A stretch of DNA of 64,000 nt from Pseudomonas frederiksbergensis (GTDB lineage Bacteria > Pseudomonadota > Gammaproteobacteria > Pseudomonadales > Pseudomonadaceae). Under the pieces are notes generated by a model. It was not told the DNA's origin, did not search any database, and saw only the letters and a list, made by a program, of their open reading frames with translations. A program made the translations under genes and the position numbers. The stretch spans positions 124,001-188,000 of the forward strand of contig NZ_JQGJ02000009.1 of the NCBI RefSeq assembly GCF_000802155.2. Reading direction: 5' to 3'. Below, piece by piece: positions 44,347-54,600 of this stretch (its first letter is position 1; every line of letters begins with the position of its first letter).

Positions 44347-45780
44347 TTAGAGAATGTTGAACGGAATGGTGGTGACCAGGCGGAATTCGTTGATGCTGCC
44401 GTCAGACTGGTTTTCGCTGGCGCGGTGTGCGGTGTAGGTCGCGCGGATCGCGGTGGCTTTCAAAGGGCCGCTCTGTACGGCATAGGATGCGCCGATGCCG
44501 TATTCGTAATGGTGTTCGCCGTCCTGAGTCTGGATACCATCGTAGCCTTTGCCAACCACGCCGTTGTTGCCGCTGTAGTGGGTGCCGTCGATGCCCCAGC
44601 CACGTGCCTGGTAGATATTGAATTTCAGGCCTGGAACGCCATATTCAGCCATGTTCAGGCCATAGGCGACCTGGAAGGATTTTTCGTTCGGGCCGTTGAA
44701 GTCCGACAATAGGGAGTTGGCCAGGTAGATGCCGTTGGTTTCGTTCAGGTAGTCGAAATACTCGTTACCGTTCACTTGCTGGTAGGAAAGGGTAAGGGTG
44801 TGCGCCTGGTGCGTCAGGCCGAATGACAACGAATAGGTGTCATTGTCGATGTCGCCGATCAGCGCTTTGCCTTCTTCCTGGGTTTTGTAATAGTTCAGCC
44901 CGGTAGTCAGGCTCAGCACGGAGCTGTCGCCAAGCACATGGCTAGCGCCGAAATAATACTGGTTCCAAAGATCTTCGGCCTTGGTGGCCCAGAGGCTTGT
45001 GGTCAGGCTGGCGAGCGGCGTGTAGGTGATGCCGGCGGTGTGGATATGGTCGGACTCTTGGCGACCGTTGGCGTATTCGGCGCGGAATTTACGCAGGCTT
45101 TGTTCCGAACGTGGGGACACGCGATCGAAGGTTGCTGCGTCGAAGGTCAGGTTTTCCAGCTCCGCGACATTCAAGCTCACCCCTTGAAAGCTTGATGGCA
45201 GGGCTCGGTTACCGATCGTGTCGACTTGCGGGCTGCTGTAGCTTTGGCGACCGGCGGTCAGCGTGCTGTTGGAGAAGCGCGCCTTCACGTTAGCCAAACC
45301 CAGTTTGCTCCACTGGCCCACCGCGTCACCGCCTTTTTCGGTCAGGGTACGGTTGTTGCCCGAGGCGGTTCCGGTTTTCGGGGCGCCGCCATTGCCAGCC
45401 GCCAGGTTTTCACGATCACGCTCCAGCGCAATGGCGTTATAGGCAGCGATTTCAGTGCTGAAACCGACGGTGCCTTCGGTAAAGCCCGAGGTGTAATTGA
45501 CGATGGTGCCCTGAACCCAGTTGATCCGGCGGTCAGTTTCGGCTAGAGCGCCGTTTTTGGTGTAGACGAACTTCCCGCCACGCTTGAGCTGCTCGTTCGC
45601 GTACCAGTTACGCGTGGACCCTGTCACCGATTGCCCTTCCAAGAAGCCGGTAGCTTCGCTTTGGGCGCTTTTTTCTTTGAGGGAGACCGGGCTGACAGCC
45701 TGGCTTTGAGGATCTGCGTAAGCCGTGGCCGTAACGCTGCTGATGGCCAAGGCCAGTATCGCGGTGCTGCTCAGTTTCAT
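44347..45780 (-). CDS. opdP: OprD-family outer-membrane porin for peptides (OpdP-like)
   Basis: A 477-aa outer-membrane beta-barrel. Signal peptide MKLSSTAILALAISSVTATA at 1-20, cleavage after AYA. OprD-family features include SVTGSTRNWYANEQL, GFTEGTVGFSTEI, RGWGIDGTHY, HHYEYGIGASYAVQSGPLK and a C-terminal strand ending in FNIL. The position inside the dpp cluster matches P. aeruginosa OpdP (PA4501), a glycine-glutamate/dipeptide channel. AAGGAG precedes ATG 45780. It would supply peptides to the periplasmic DppA proteins. Confidence 0.92.
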   Translation of the reverse strand: MKLSSTAILALAISSVTATAYADPQSQAVSPVSLKEKSAQSEATGFLEGQSVTGSTRNWYANEQLKRGGKFVYTKNGALAETDRRINWVQGTIVNYTSGFTEGTVGFSTEIAAYNAIALERDRENLAAGNGGAPKTGTASGNNRTLTEKGGDAVGQWSKLGLANVKARFSNSTLTAGRQSYSSPQVDTIGNRALPSSFQGVSLNVAELENLTFDAATFDRVSPRSEQSLRKFRAEYANGRQESDHIHTAGITYTPLASLTTSLWATKAEDLWNQYYFGASHVLGDSSVLSLTTGLNYYKTQEEGKALIGDIDNDTYSLSFGLTHQAHTLTLSYQQVNGNEYFDYLNETNGIYLANSLLSDFNGPNEKSFQVAYGLNMAEYGVPGLKFNIYQARGWGIDGTHYSGNNGVVGKGYDGIQTQDGEHHYEYGIGASYAVQSGPLKATAIRATYTAHRASENQSDGSINEFRLVTTIPFNIL

Positions 45781-45861
45781 TGGTAACGCTCCTTTTTCTT
45801 TCTTTTTCATGCCGATCTTTTTGGGTGAATCGGCTATTGGTTTTTAACTCATTCGCAGCTT

Positions 45862-45873
45862 GCAAACGTTTGC
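45862..45873. promoter_or_regulatory. Perfect palindrome resembling a LacI-family operator
   Basis: GCAAACGTTTGC lies 82 bases upstream of the opdP start. Such CG-centred palindromes are typical of LacI/GalR-family operators (PurR- or catabolite-type). The regulator is not known and is not encoded next to it. Confidence 0.5.
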
Positions 45874-45951
45874 TTGGCGCCGAATCGGCGAATTACGGCA
45901 AGACGTCGGCGTGGGGCTTCCAAAGGAAGCCCGCGCTGCGTGGCTAGACGG

Positions 45952-47553
45952 TTATGGGTTCAGGCTGACGCCCGAGAAGACGTTGCGACCGAAGGGGCTG
46001 ACTTTGAATCCTTCGACTTTGGCACTCAGCGGCTGGTTGACCGTCGAGTGGGCAACAGGGGTAATCGGCACTTGCTGCTTGAGCAATTGCTGGGCCTGTT
46101 TGTAGAGCACGGTGCGCTGGTCGCGGTCGGTGACGACCTTGGCCTGCTTGATCAGCTTGTCGTAGTCCTGGTCACACCACATGGAGTAGTTGTTGCCGCC
46201 AATGGCGTCACAGCTGTACAGCGTGCCCAGCCAGTTGTCCGGGTCCCCATTGTCGCCAGTCCAACCGATCAGGCTGATGTCGTGCTCGCCATTCTTGGTG
46301 CGTTTAATGTACTCGCCCCATTCGTAGCTGACGATCTTCACTTTCAGGCCGATCTTCGCCCAGTCGGCCTGGAGCATCTCGGCCATCAGTTTGGCGTTGG
46401 GGTTGTAGGGGCGTTGTACAGGCATCGCCCACAATGTGATTTCGGTGCCTTCCTTGACCCCGGCGGCCTTGAGCAGCTCCTTGGCTTTTTCCGGGTTGTA
46501 GGGCACGTCCTTGATGGTGTCGTCGTAGGACCATTGGGTTGGCGGCATGGCGTTCTGCGCCAGTTGCCCCGCGCCTTGGTACACCGCATTGAGAATGCCT
46601 TGCTTGTTCACCGCCATGTCCAGGGCCCGGCGCACTTCGACCTGGTCGAACGGTTTGTGGCGGGTGTTATAGGCGATGTAGCCGAGGTTGAAACCCGGTT
46701 TCTCGATCAACTGCAGCTTGGGATCGTTCTTCAAGGCCGGCACGTCGGCCGGACGTGGATGCAGGGTGACCTGGCATTCGTTGGCCTTGAGTTTCTGCAC
46801 CCGCACCGACGCGTCGGTGTTGATGGAGAAAATCAGGTTTTTCAGCTTCACCCGTTCCGGCGCCCAGTACTTGTCGTTGGCGACGTAGCGGATGTTGGAG
46901 TCTTTCTGGTAGCTCTTGAACTCGAACGGCCCGGTGCCGATCGGCTTCTGGTTGATGTCGCTCGGCTTGCCGCCCTTGAGCAACTGGTCGGCGTATTCGG
47001 CCGACAGGATCGCGGCGAAACTCATGGCGATGTTCTGGATGAACGCGGCGTCCACGCTGTTGAGGGTCACGACCACGGTCAGCGGCCCGGTCGCTTCCAC
47101 TTTGGCGATGTTCTTGTTCAGGCTCATGCCGTTGAAGTACGGGAACTCGGTGGGGTAGGCCTTGCGGAACGGATGCTGTGGGTCAAGCATGCGGTTGAAG
47201 GTGAAGAGCACGTCGTCGGCGTTGAAGTCCCGGGTCGGCGTGAAGTAATCGGTTGTATGAAACTTCACCCCTTCGCGTAGGTGGAAAGTGTATTTCAAGC
47301 CGTCTTCGGAAATGTCCCACCTCGTTGCCAGGCCTGGGACGACATTGGTCGCGCCTTTTTCAAACTCGGCCAGGCGGTTGTACAGCGGCTCGGCCGCATC
47401 GTTGTCGGTGGCGGTGGTGTATTGCGCGGTGTCGAAACCGGCGGGGCTGCCTTCGGAACAGAACACCAGGCTGCCACCGGCGGCCTGGGCTGCGGATGTG
47501 GCGGCCAGCAGGCCGGTGCCCAGCAATGCGGATAAAACCAAGGTATGGCGCAT
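45952..47553 (-). CDS. Dipeptide-binding protein (DppA paralogue)
   Basis: A 533-aa periplasmic SBP_bac_5 protein. Signal peptide RHTLVLSALLGTGLLAATSA, then SLVFCSEGSPAGFDTAQYTT, LKYTFHLREGVKFHTTDYF, WTGDNGDPDNWLGTLYSCDA and the closing PFGRNVFSGVSL. ATG 47553 follows AGAGGGAG. It is closely related to the two following paralogues and by position matches the P. aeruginosa DppA3 slot next to opdP. It probably widens the peptide range of the single DppBCDF permease. Confidence 0.91.
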   Translation of the reverse strand: MRHTLVLSALLGTGLLAATSAAQAAGGSLVFCSEGSPAGFDTAQYTTATDNDAAEPLYNRLAEFEKGATNVVPGLATRWDISEDGLKYTFHLREGVKFHTTDYFTPTRDFNADDVLFTFNRMLDPQHPFRKAYPTEFPYFNGMSLNKNIAKVEATGPLTVVVTLNSVDAAFIQNIAMSFAAILSAEYADQLLKGGKPSDINQKPIGTGPFEFKSYQKDSNIRYVANDKYWAPERVKLKNLIFSINTDASVRVQKLKANECQVTLHPRPADVPALKNDPKLQLIEKPGFNLGYIAYNTRHKPFDQVEVRRALDMAVNKQGILNAVYQGAGQLAQNAMPPTQWSYDDTIKDVPYNPEKAKELLKAAGVKEGTEITLWAMPVQRPYNPNAKLMAEMLQADWAKIGLKVKIVSYEWGEYIKRTKNGEHDISLIGWTGDNGDPDNWLGTLYSCDAIGGNNYSMWCDQDYDKLIKQAKVVTDRDQRTVLYKQAQQLLKQQVPITPVAHSTVNQPLSAKVEGFKVSPFGRNVFSGVSLNP

Positions 47554-47808
47554 GACGCTCCCTCTTGTAGTGTTGTGCAATGCGCCCGAACCCTTCCGGG
47601 ATCCGATGGCTGCATTGAGTCCAAACCATGCATATGGCAGACCGAGAACTCATGCAAATACTGTCAGCCCTGACGGTAGGGGCCGTCGGTCTGGCAGTAA
47701 ATGCGCTGAGTCCTAAAGACTTGTAGGAAAAGGCAACGCGCCTTTACCTTCTGCCGTGTGAGATATCGGGGTCCTGCGTAGGAAGATTCCGATACATCAG
47801 CCCAAAAA

Positions 47809-47838
47809 AATCGGCGACGTTAGGCAACGTCGCCGATT
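47809..47838 (-). terminator. Terminator of the 47846-49471 dppA paralogue
   Basis: A perfect 13-bp stem, AATCGGCGACGTT / AACGTCGCCGATT, with loop AGGC is followed on the minus strand by seven T residues. It lies eight bases after the stop codon, so this paralogue is its own transcription unit. Confidence 0.92.
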
Positions 47839-47845
47839 CTGGAGC

Positions 47846-49471
47846 TTATTTGCTGACGCTGACGCCGTAGAAGGAGTTCAAGCCAAAGGGGCTGATCTTG
47901 AAGTCCTGCACGTTGGCGCGCATGGGTTGGTACACCGTCGAGTGAGCGATAGGTGTCATCGGCACAGCATCCTTGAGGACGTGTTGCGCCTGTTTGTAGA
48001 GTTCGGTGCGCTTGGCCTGGTCGGTGGTGCGCTTGGCTTCTTTCACGAGGCCGTCGAATTTCTTGTCACACCATTTGGAGAAGTTGTTGCCGGCCAGCGA
48101 GTCGCAGCCGAACAGCACGTTGAGCCAGTTGTCCGGGTCACCATTGTCACCGCTCCAGCCAATGATCATGGCCTGGTTCTCGCCACCTTTGGAACGCTTG
48201 ATGTACTCGCCCCATTCGTAGCTGGTGATCTTGACCTTCAGGCCGATCTTGGACCAGTCGTTCTGCAGCATTTCTGCCATCAGTTTCGCGTTCGGGTTGT
48301 ACGGACGCTGAACCGGCATGGCCCACAGAACGATTTCTGTGCCTTCCTTGACGCCGGCTTCCTTGAGCAGCGACTTGGCTTTTTCAGGGTCGTATTTGGC
48401 ATCTTTGATGGTGGTGTCGTAGGACCACTGGGTCGGAGGCATGGCGTTGACTGCCAGTTGGCCCGCACCTTGGTACACCGAGTCGATAATCTGTTGCTTG
48501 TTCACGGCCATGTCCAAGGCTTGACGAACGCGCAGGTCAGCCAGTGGGTTGGGCTTGTCGTCGCCTTTGACTTTGTCCATCACGTTGTAAGCCACATAAC
48601 CCAGGTTGAAACCCGCCTGGTCAGGCATCTTCAGCGCTTTGTCTTCCTTCAGTGCCTTCAGGTCGGCCGGGCGTGGGAAGAGGGTGATTTGGCACTCGTT
48701 TTTCTTCAGCTTCTGGATACGTACCGAAGGGTCGGTGGTGATGGCGAAGATCAGGTTGTCGATCTTCACGTCTTCAGGCTTCCAGTATTCCTTGTTGCCG
48801 GTGTAGCGGATGTTGGAATCTTTCTGGTAGCTCTTGAACACGAACGGGCCAGTGCCGACCGGTTTCTGATTGATGTCCGGGGCCTTGCCTTCCTTGAGCA
48901 GTTGGGCGGCGTACTCGGCGGACTGGATCGAGGCGAAGCTCATGGCCATGTTCTGGATGAACGCGGCATCGACATCTTTCAAGGTGAACTTGACGGTGTG
49001 GTCGTCGACTTTATCGATCTTGGTGATGTTGGTGTCCATCCCCATGTCGGTGAAGTACGGGAATTCGGTTGGGTAGGCCTTACGGAACGGGTCGTCCTTG
49101 TTGATCATGCGGTTGAACGTGAACAGCACGTCGTCGGCATTGAACTCACGAGTCGGCTTGAAATACGGGGTGGTGTGGAACTTGACGCCTTCACGCAGGT
49201 GGAAGGTATAGGTGAGGCCGTCTTCGGAAATGTCCCACTTGGTGGCCAGGCCAGGAATCACGGCGGTGCCGCCGCGCTCAAACTGGGTCAGGCGGTTGAA
49301 CATGGTTTCTGCAGAGGCGTCGAAGTCGGTTCCGGTGGTGTACTGACCAGGGTCGAAGCCGGCCGGGCTGCCTTCGGAGCAGAACACCAGGTTAGTCGCG
49401 GCGGAAGCGAAAGGAGCGCTGGCTAACAAGCCTGCGCCGACTAAAAACGGAATGACCGCGTGTTTAAGCAT
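47846..49471 (-). CDS. Dipeptide-binding protein (DppA paralogue)
   Basis: A 541-aa periplasmic SBP_bac_5 protein. Signal peptide LKHAVIPFLVGAGLLASAPF, then LVFCSEGSPAGFDPGQYTTG, LTYTFHLREGVKFHTTPYF and WSGDNGDPDNWLNVLFGCDS. I start at ATG 49471 (GAGG upstream) rather than the ATG at 49495. It is bounded by its own terminator at 47809-47838. In P. aeruginosa the matching region has mdpA and psdR nearby; neither is present here. Confidence 0.91.
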   Translation of the reverse strand: MLKHAVIPFLVGAGLLASAPFASAATNLVFCSEGSPAGFDPGQYTTGTDFDASAETMFNRLTQFERGGTAVIPGLATKWDISEDGLTYTFHLREGVKFHTTPYFKPTREFNADDVLFTFNRMINKDDPFRKAYPTEFPYFTDMGMDTNITKIDKVDDHTVKFTLKDVDAAFIQNMAMSFASIQSAEYAAQLLKEGKAPDINQKPVGTGPFVFKSYQKDSNIRYTGNKEYWKPEDVKIDNLIFAITTDPSVRIQKLKKNECQITLFPRPADLKALKEDKALKMPDQAGFNLGYVAYNVMDKVKGDDKPNPLADLRVRQALDMAVNKQQIIDSVYQGAGQLAVNAMPPTQWSYDTTIKDAKYDPEKAKSLLKEAGVKEGTEIVLWAMPVQRPYNPNAKLMAEMLQNDWSKIGLKVKITSYEWGEYIKRSKGGENQAMIIGWSGDNGDPDNWLNVLFGCDSLAGNNFSKWCDKKFDGLVKEAKRTTDQAKRTELYKQAQHVLKDAVPMTPIAHSTVYQPMRANVQDFKISPFGLNSFYGVSVSK

Positions 49472-49682
49472 GTTGGCCTCATGATTTGTTGTCATTTTTG
49501 GATTTGAGGGCGACCTCGTGAGTCGTCCTGCGGATACTTATGCAGGCCCCATACCCAATGCAAGATCCAGAGCGGTTTCAAGTCTGAAACAGTGGAACGA
49601 ACGTACCTTAATGTCGCATCTTTATAACTTTTGACGCATTTGACCGTTTGCGCCGGTTTTTTTGGGGCAAGCGGCGCCCGTT

Positions 49683-49714
49683 GGCGGTGCGACGCAGGGC
49701 TGCGACGCACCGCC
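49683..49714. repeat. Long hairpin after the frameshifted dppA paralogue
   Basis: GGCGGTGCGACGCAG pairs with CTGCGACGCACCGCC with a single internal mismatch and a two-base loop. It starts 13 bases beyond the stop of the frameshifted gene in its direction of transcription, so it is a likely 3'-end structure. There is no adjacent T run. Confidence 0.65.
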
Positions 49715-49726
49715 ATGGGGCGGGTT

Positions 49727-51327
49727 TTACTTGTTCAAACCCACGCCGTAGAAGGGTGTAAGGCCAAACGGGCTGAGTTTGAAATCCACCACTTCCTTGC
49801 GTATCGGCTGGAACACCGTTGAGTTGGCAATGGGCGTGATGGGCACTTGCTGCTTGAGGATTTTCTGCGCCTGTTGATACAAGTCGATGCGTTTCTGGCG
49901 GTCGGTCGCGACCTTCGCCTGCTGGATCAACCGGTCGTAGGCCGGGTCGCACCACTTGGCGTAGTTGCTGCCCTTGACCGCCGCGCAGCTATAAAGCACG
50001 CCGAGCCAGTTGTCCGGGTCACCGTTGTCGCCGGTCCAGCCATAGATCATCGCGTCGTGTTCGCCGTTCTTGGCGCGCTTGATGTATTCGCCCCATTCGT
50101 AGCTGACGATGTTGGCCTTGATGCCGATCCTGGCCCAATCCTGCTGGATCATTTGCGCCGACATTCGCGCGTTGGGGTTGGAGGCGCGCTGCACTGTCAT
50201 CGCCCACAAATCAATGGTTGTACCGGGCGCAACCCCGGCTTCCTTGAGGAGCGCCTTGGCCTTGGTCACGTCATGGAGCGCGTCCTGGATCGTTGGGTCG
50301 AACGACCATTGGGCCGGTGGCAAGGCGTTCTGCGCCAGCTGGCCAGCGCCTTGGTACACGGCCTTTATGATCGCGGGCTTGTCGATGGCCATGTCCAGCG
50401 CCTGGCGGACCTTGAGCTGGTCCAGCGGCGGGTGCGTCACGTTGTACGCCAGGAAACCGAGATTGAAACCGGGCTGCTTTAGCACCCTCAGGTTCGGGTC
50501 CTGCTCCATCACTTCGATATCGGCCGGGCGCGGGTAACCGCTGACCTGGCATTCGCCGCGCTTGAGCTTCTGCAGGCGCACGGCGGCGTCCGGAGTGATG
50601 GAAAAAATCAGATTGTCGAGCTTCACGTCCTCGGGGTTCCAGTACGCGGTGTTGGCGACGTAGCGGATCTGCGAATCCTTCTGGTAACGCTTGAACACGA
50701 ACGGCCCGGTGCCGACGGGTTTCTGGTTCAGGTCGCCGGCCTTGCCTTCCTTCAACAATTGCGCCGCGTATTCGGCGGATTGCACCGAGGCAAAGCTCAT
50801 CGCCAGGTTCTGCACGAACGCGGCGTCGACATTATTGAGGTTGAAACGCACGGTGTGCTCGTCGACTTTCTCGACGCTTTTGATCGTGGTGTTCAGGCCC
50901 ATGTCGGTGAAGTACGGCGATTCGGTGGGGTAGGCCTGGCGGAACGGGTGCCGTGGGTCCAGCAGGCGTTGGAAAGTGAACAGCACATCATCGGCGTTGA
51001 AGTCGCGGCTCGGGGTGAAGAACTCGGTTGTATGAAATTTCACACCCTCGCGTAGGTGGAAGGTGTAGGCCAGGCATCGGCGGACACGTCCCAACTCGTC
51101 GCCAAGCCCGGCTCGACCTCGGTGCCGCCGCGCTTGAATTGGGTGAGGCGGTTGAAGACGGTTTCGGCCGAGGCATCGAAGTCGGTGCCGCTGGTGTATT
51201 GGCTGGGATCGAACCCGGCGGGGCTTGCTTCGGAGCAGTAGACCAGGGTGTTGGCGGCTTGGGCCAGTGGCGCTGCGCTGACCAGTGCGAATGCGAGCAA
51301 AAGGGGTTTTAACGTGGTTCTGTCCAT
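49727..51327 (-). pseudogene. Frameshifted dipeptide-binding protein (DppA paralogue)
   Basis: The 5' part runs from ATG 51327 (AAGGGA upstream) through signal peptide TLKPLLLAFALVSAAPLAQA and the motif LVYCSEASPAGFDPSQYTSG to SWDVSADA, then leaves frame. The rest (YTFHLREGVKFHTTEFF through PFGLTPFYGVGLNK) is in another frame. The paralogues read WDISEDGL-YTFHL here, so one base, most simply a G near 51073-51076, is missing. Restored, it would be a normal ~533-aa binding protein, and every other segment looks healthy. It is either a young pseudogene or a base error. Confidence 0.88.
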
Positions 51328-51452
51328 GAAATCCCTTGGGGCGTGGCGAAAGGTTTTCCGAAGACTAGCGGTTGGGACAAGGGTGTAGGAAATATCCAAA
51401 AGTAAGGGGCACCCCTGGGTTTGGGCATACCGCATTTTCTACCAATATTTAA

Positions 51453-51481
51453 TTGACGCCGGAATAATGGCTATCTAGTAT
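51453..51481 (+). promoter_or_regulatory. Sigma-70-type promoter for the cdiA-like gene
   Basis: TTGACG (51453-51458), a 17-base spacer and TAGTAT (51476-51481) in an AT-rich stretch, about 140 bases before the start codon. The match is good; transcription start and any regulator are not known. Confidence 0.65.
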
Positions 51482-51622
51482 CGCGCCACTATTTTGATAT
51501 TGCTTGCTGGGCAGGGAATGACAAGCGTCTTCCTTGCCTTGGGGATGAGGTCGTGTCTGGCTTTTCTGCCAGTGACCTCGGCACGGATGACCTCCTTAAT
51601 TGCGCTGCAACGAGACCCGATC

Positions 51623-54600
51623 ATGGACGACCGCCAATACGCCTTCCTGGCCCGCCAACCTTCTGCTGCCCTGAAAAACCGCGAGCGGTTCCTCGGCATG
51701 CCCAAGCGCGGCCTGGCGTTCCTGCTGGCCAACGTCATGTTCTGGCAACCAATGTGGGCCCAGGCCGAGGGCATTGTGGTCAGCGCGCCCGGCACCGGCC
51801 TCGACCGCGCGGGCAATGGCGTGCCCATCGTCAACATCGCCAAGCCCAATGCCAACGGCCTGTCCCACAACCAGTTCAAGGACTACAACGTCGACAGCAA
51901 CGGCGTGATCCTCAACAACGCCACCAACCGCACCCAATCCACGCAACTGGGCGGGATCATCCTCGGCAACCCGAACCTCAAAGGCTCAGCCGCACAAACC
52001 ATCCTCAACGAAGTCAACGGCGGCAACCCCAGCCAACTGCGCGGCTACACCGAAGTGGCGGGTCAGTCGGCCCACGTCATCGTCGCCAACCCGTATGGCA
52101 TCACCTGCAACGGCTGCGGCTTCATCAACAGCCCGAAAGTGACCTTGAGCACCGGCAAACCGGTGGTGGAAAACGGTCGGTTGGACCGCTACCAAGTGGA
52201 TCAGGGCAGCGTCGCCATCGAAGGCGCGGGCCTCAATGCCAGCAACGTCGACCACTTCGAAATCATCACCCGCAGCGCCAAGATCAACGCCGAGATCCAG
52301 GCGAAAAACCTGACGATTGTGGCCGGTCGCAATGACGTCAATGCAGAGACTTTGAGCGCCACCGCTCGCGCCGATGACGGCAGCGCCAAGCCGGAACTGG
52401 CCATTGACTCTTCGGCGCTGGGTGGCATGTACGCCGGGGCGATCAAGTTGGTCGGCACCGAGGCCGGGGTTGGGGTGAAGTTGGACGGCAAGTTGATTGC
52501 CAGTGGCGGGGATATCCAGCTTGATGCCAATGGGCGTTTGAGCATGGTTGATACCTCGGCCAGCGGGGCGGTTAACGTCAAGGCTGCGAGCGTTGAAGTG
52601 AAGGGACCGGTTTATGCCGGGACGACGTTGAATGCGCAGGTTCAGGGTGACTTGGTCAACCGGCAGACATTGGCGGCGCGCGATGGCATCAGCCTCAGTG
52701 CCGGTGGGCAGTTGAGCAACAACGGGATTATTGAAGCGGGGGTGAATGCGGATAACACCCGTAATGCTTCGGGGGATGTGAGCGTTACTGCAAATACGCT
52801 CGATAACCACGGCAAGAGCATCGTCGCCAGCCGTAACCTCACGGCCAACGTTACGCAAACGCTGAGCAACCAGGGCGGCACCCTCAGTGCCGGGCAGACC
52901 GCCACGGTAAAAGCCGGAACGCTGGACAACCAGAACAAGGGCCGGGTGCTGAGCAACGGCGCGCTGGGCGTTACTGCCGACAAACTCCTCAACACGCAGG
53001 GCATCGTCAGCAGCAACGGCAACCTGACGGCCAATGTCGGGCAGTTGAATAACCACGACGGCGAAGTCTCCAGCGCCGCCACCACTCAAGTCATCGGCAC
53101 TGCGCTGGACAACAGCGATGGTTTGCTCACCGGCGACGTGGCGCTGAACATCGGGTTGATCGGTGCCCTGAACAACCGGAACGGGGTGTTGGGTTCCGGC
53201 AAGGGCCTGACCGTCACCGCCGCCAGTCTCGACAACACCCTCCAGGGTAGCCTGGTCAGCGATGGCAGCCTGACCACGCGTATCAGCGGTCTGTTCGACA
53301 ACCGGCAAGGCAGCCTCGGCGCCAAGGGCTCGACGGATGTCCAAGCGGGCAGCCTGGACAATCGTGGCGGCAAGGTCCAGTCCGTCAAAGACCTGCAACT
53401 GACAGTCGCCAGGCTCGATAACCGCGAGCAAGGCTTGCTCAGCAGCCAGGCGGGGCTGCGTGTCGATGGCTCGCAATTGGATAATCGCGGCGGCCTGCTC
53501 AGTGCCGCCGGCCCTGTGCATTTGCAGGTAACTGACATCGACAACAGCGGCGGACGAATCTCCAGCAAAACCGACCTCACCGCCAACGTCTCGCACCTGA
53601 ACAACCAGGGCGGCGAACTGGTCGCCCAAGGCCTGCTCACCGTCAGCGGCCAGGACCTGAATAACCGCGGCGGATTGGTTGGCGCGACCAACGCACTGAA
53701 ACTCGACATCGACGCGCTGGACAATCGAGGCGGCGAAATCTCCAGCACCACCAGTATCAACATCACCGGCCAGGGCCTGAACAACAGCGATGGCGGCAAG
53801 GTCCTCGCCGGCACTGATCTGGGCCTGAAAGTCGCGGCCATCATCAACCAGACCAAAGGCCTGTTATTCAGTACCGGCGTAACCACTGTCGAGGGCAAAA
53901 GCCTGGACAACAGCGGCGCCAATCTGGTCGCCCGCCTGGGTCTGGATATTCGCCTGGACGGTGCGTTGATCAACGTCGGCGGCGCCATCACCACCGAAGC
54001 CGGCCTGACCGTCAGCAGCCAAAGCCTGGATAACCATGGCAACGGCCTGCTCAGCGCCAAAGGCGCCATTCGCGTCACCACGGGGACGTTCGACAACACC
54101 TCCGGCGGTTATCTGGTCAGTGGCGACACCCTTGACCTCACCGCCAACCAAGTCAACAACGGCGCCGGCAGTCGCATCGCCAGCGACAACGCACTGACCG
54201 CCAGCGTGACCGGTCTGGATCAGCAGGGCGGTGAACTGTTCAGCAAGACAGCCTTGACCCTGGACCTTAACAACGGCCAGTTGAACAACCTCAAGGGCGT
54301 GATCAACGCGCCGCTCCTGGTGTTGAAAAACCTCAAGGACGTGAATAACCGTGGCGGCGAGATTTCCAGTGCCCAGGCGTTCACGCTGGCGGCCCGCAAC
54401 CTCGATAACCGCGACGGCAAGCTGATCAGCAACCAGGCGTTGACCCTGCGTATCGACCAGGCGCTCAACACCATCAAGGGGCTGGTTTCCGCGCAATCCA
54501 TCGACACCCATAGCGCCAGCCTGGACAACAGCGGTGGCCTGATCAGTAGCCGTGGCACCCTGGTCATGACTGTGGACGGTCAACTGACCAATCGGGACGC

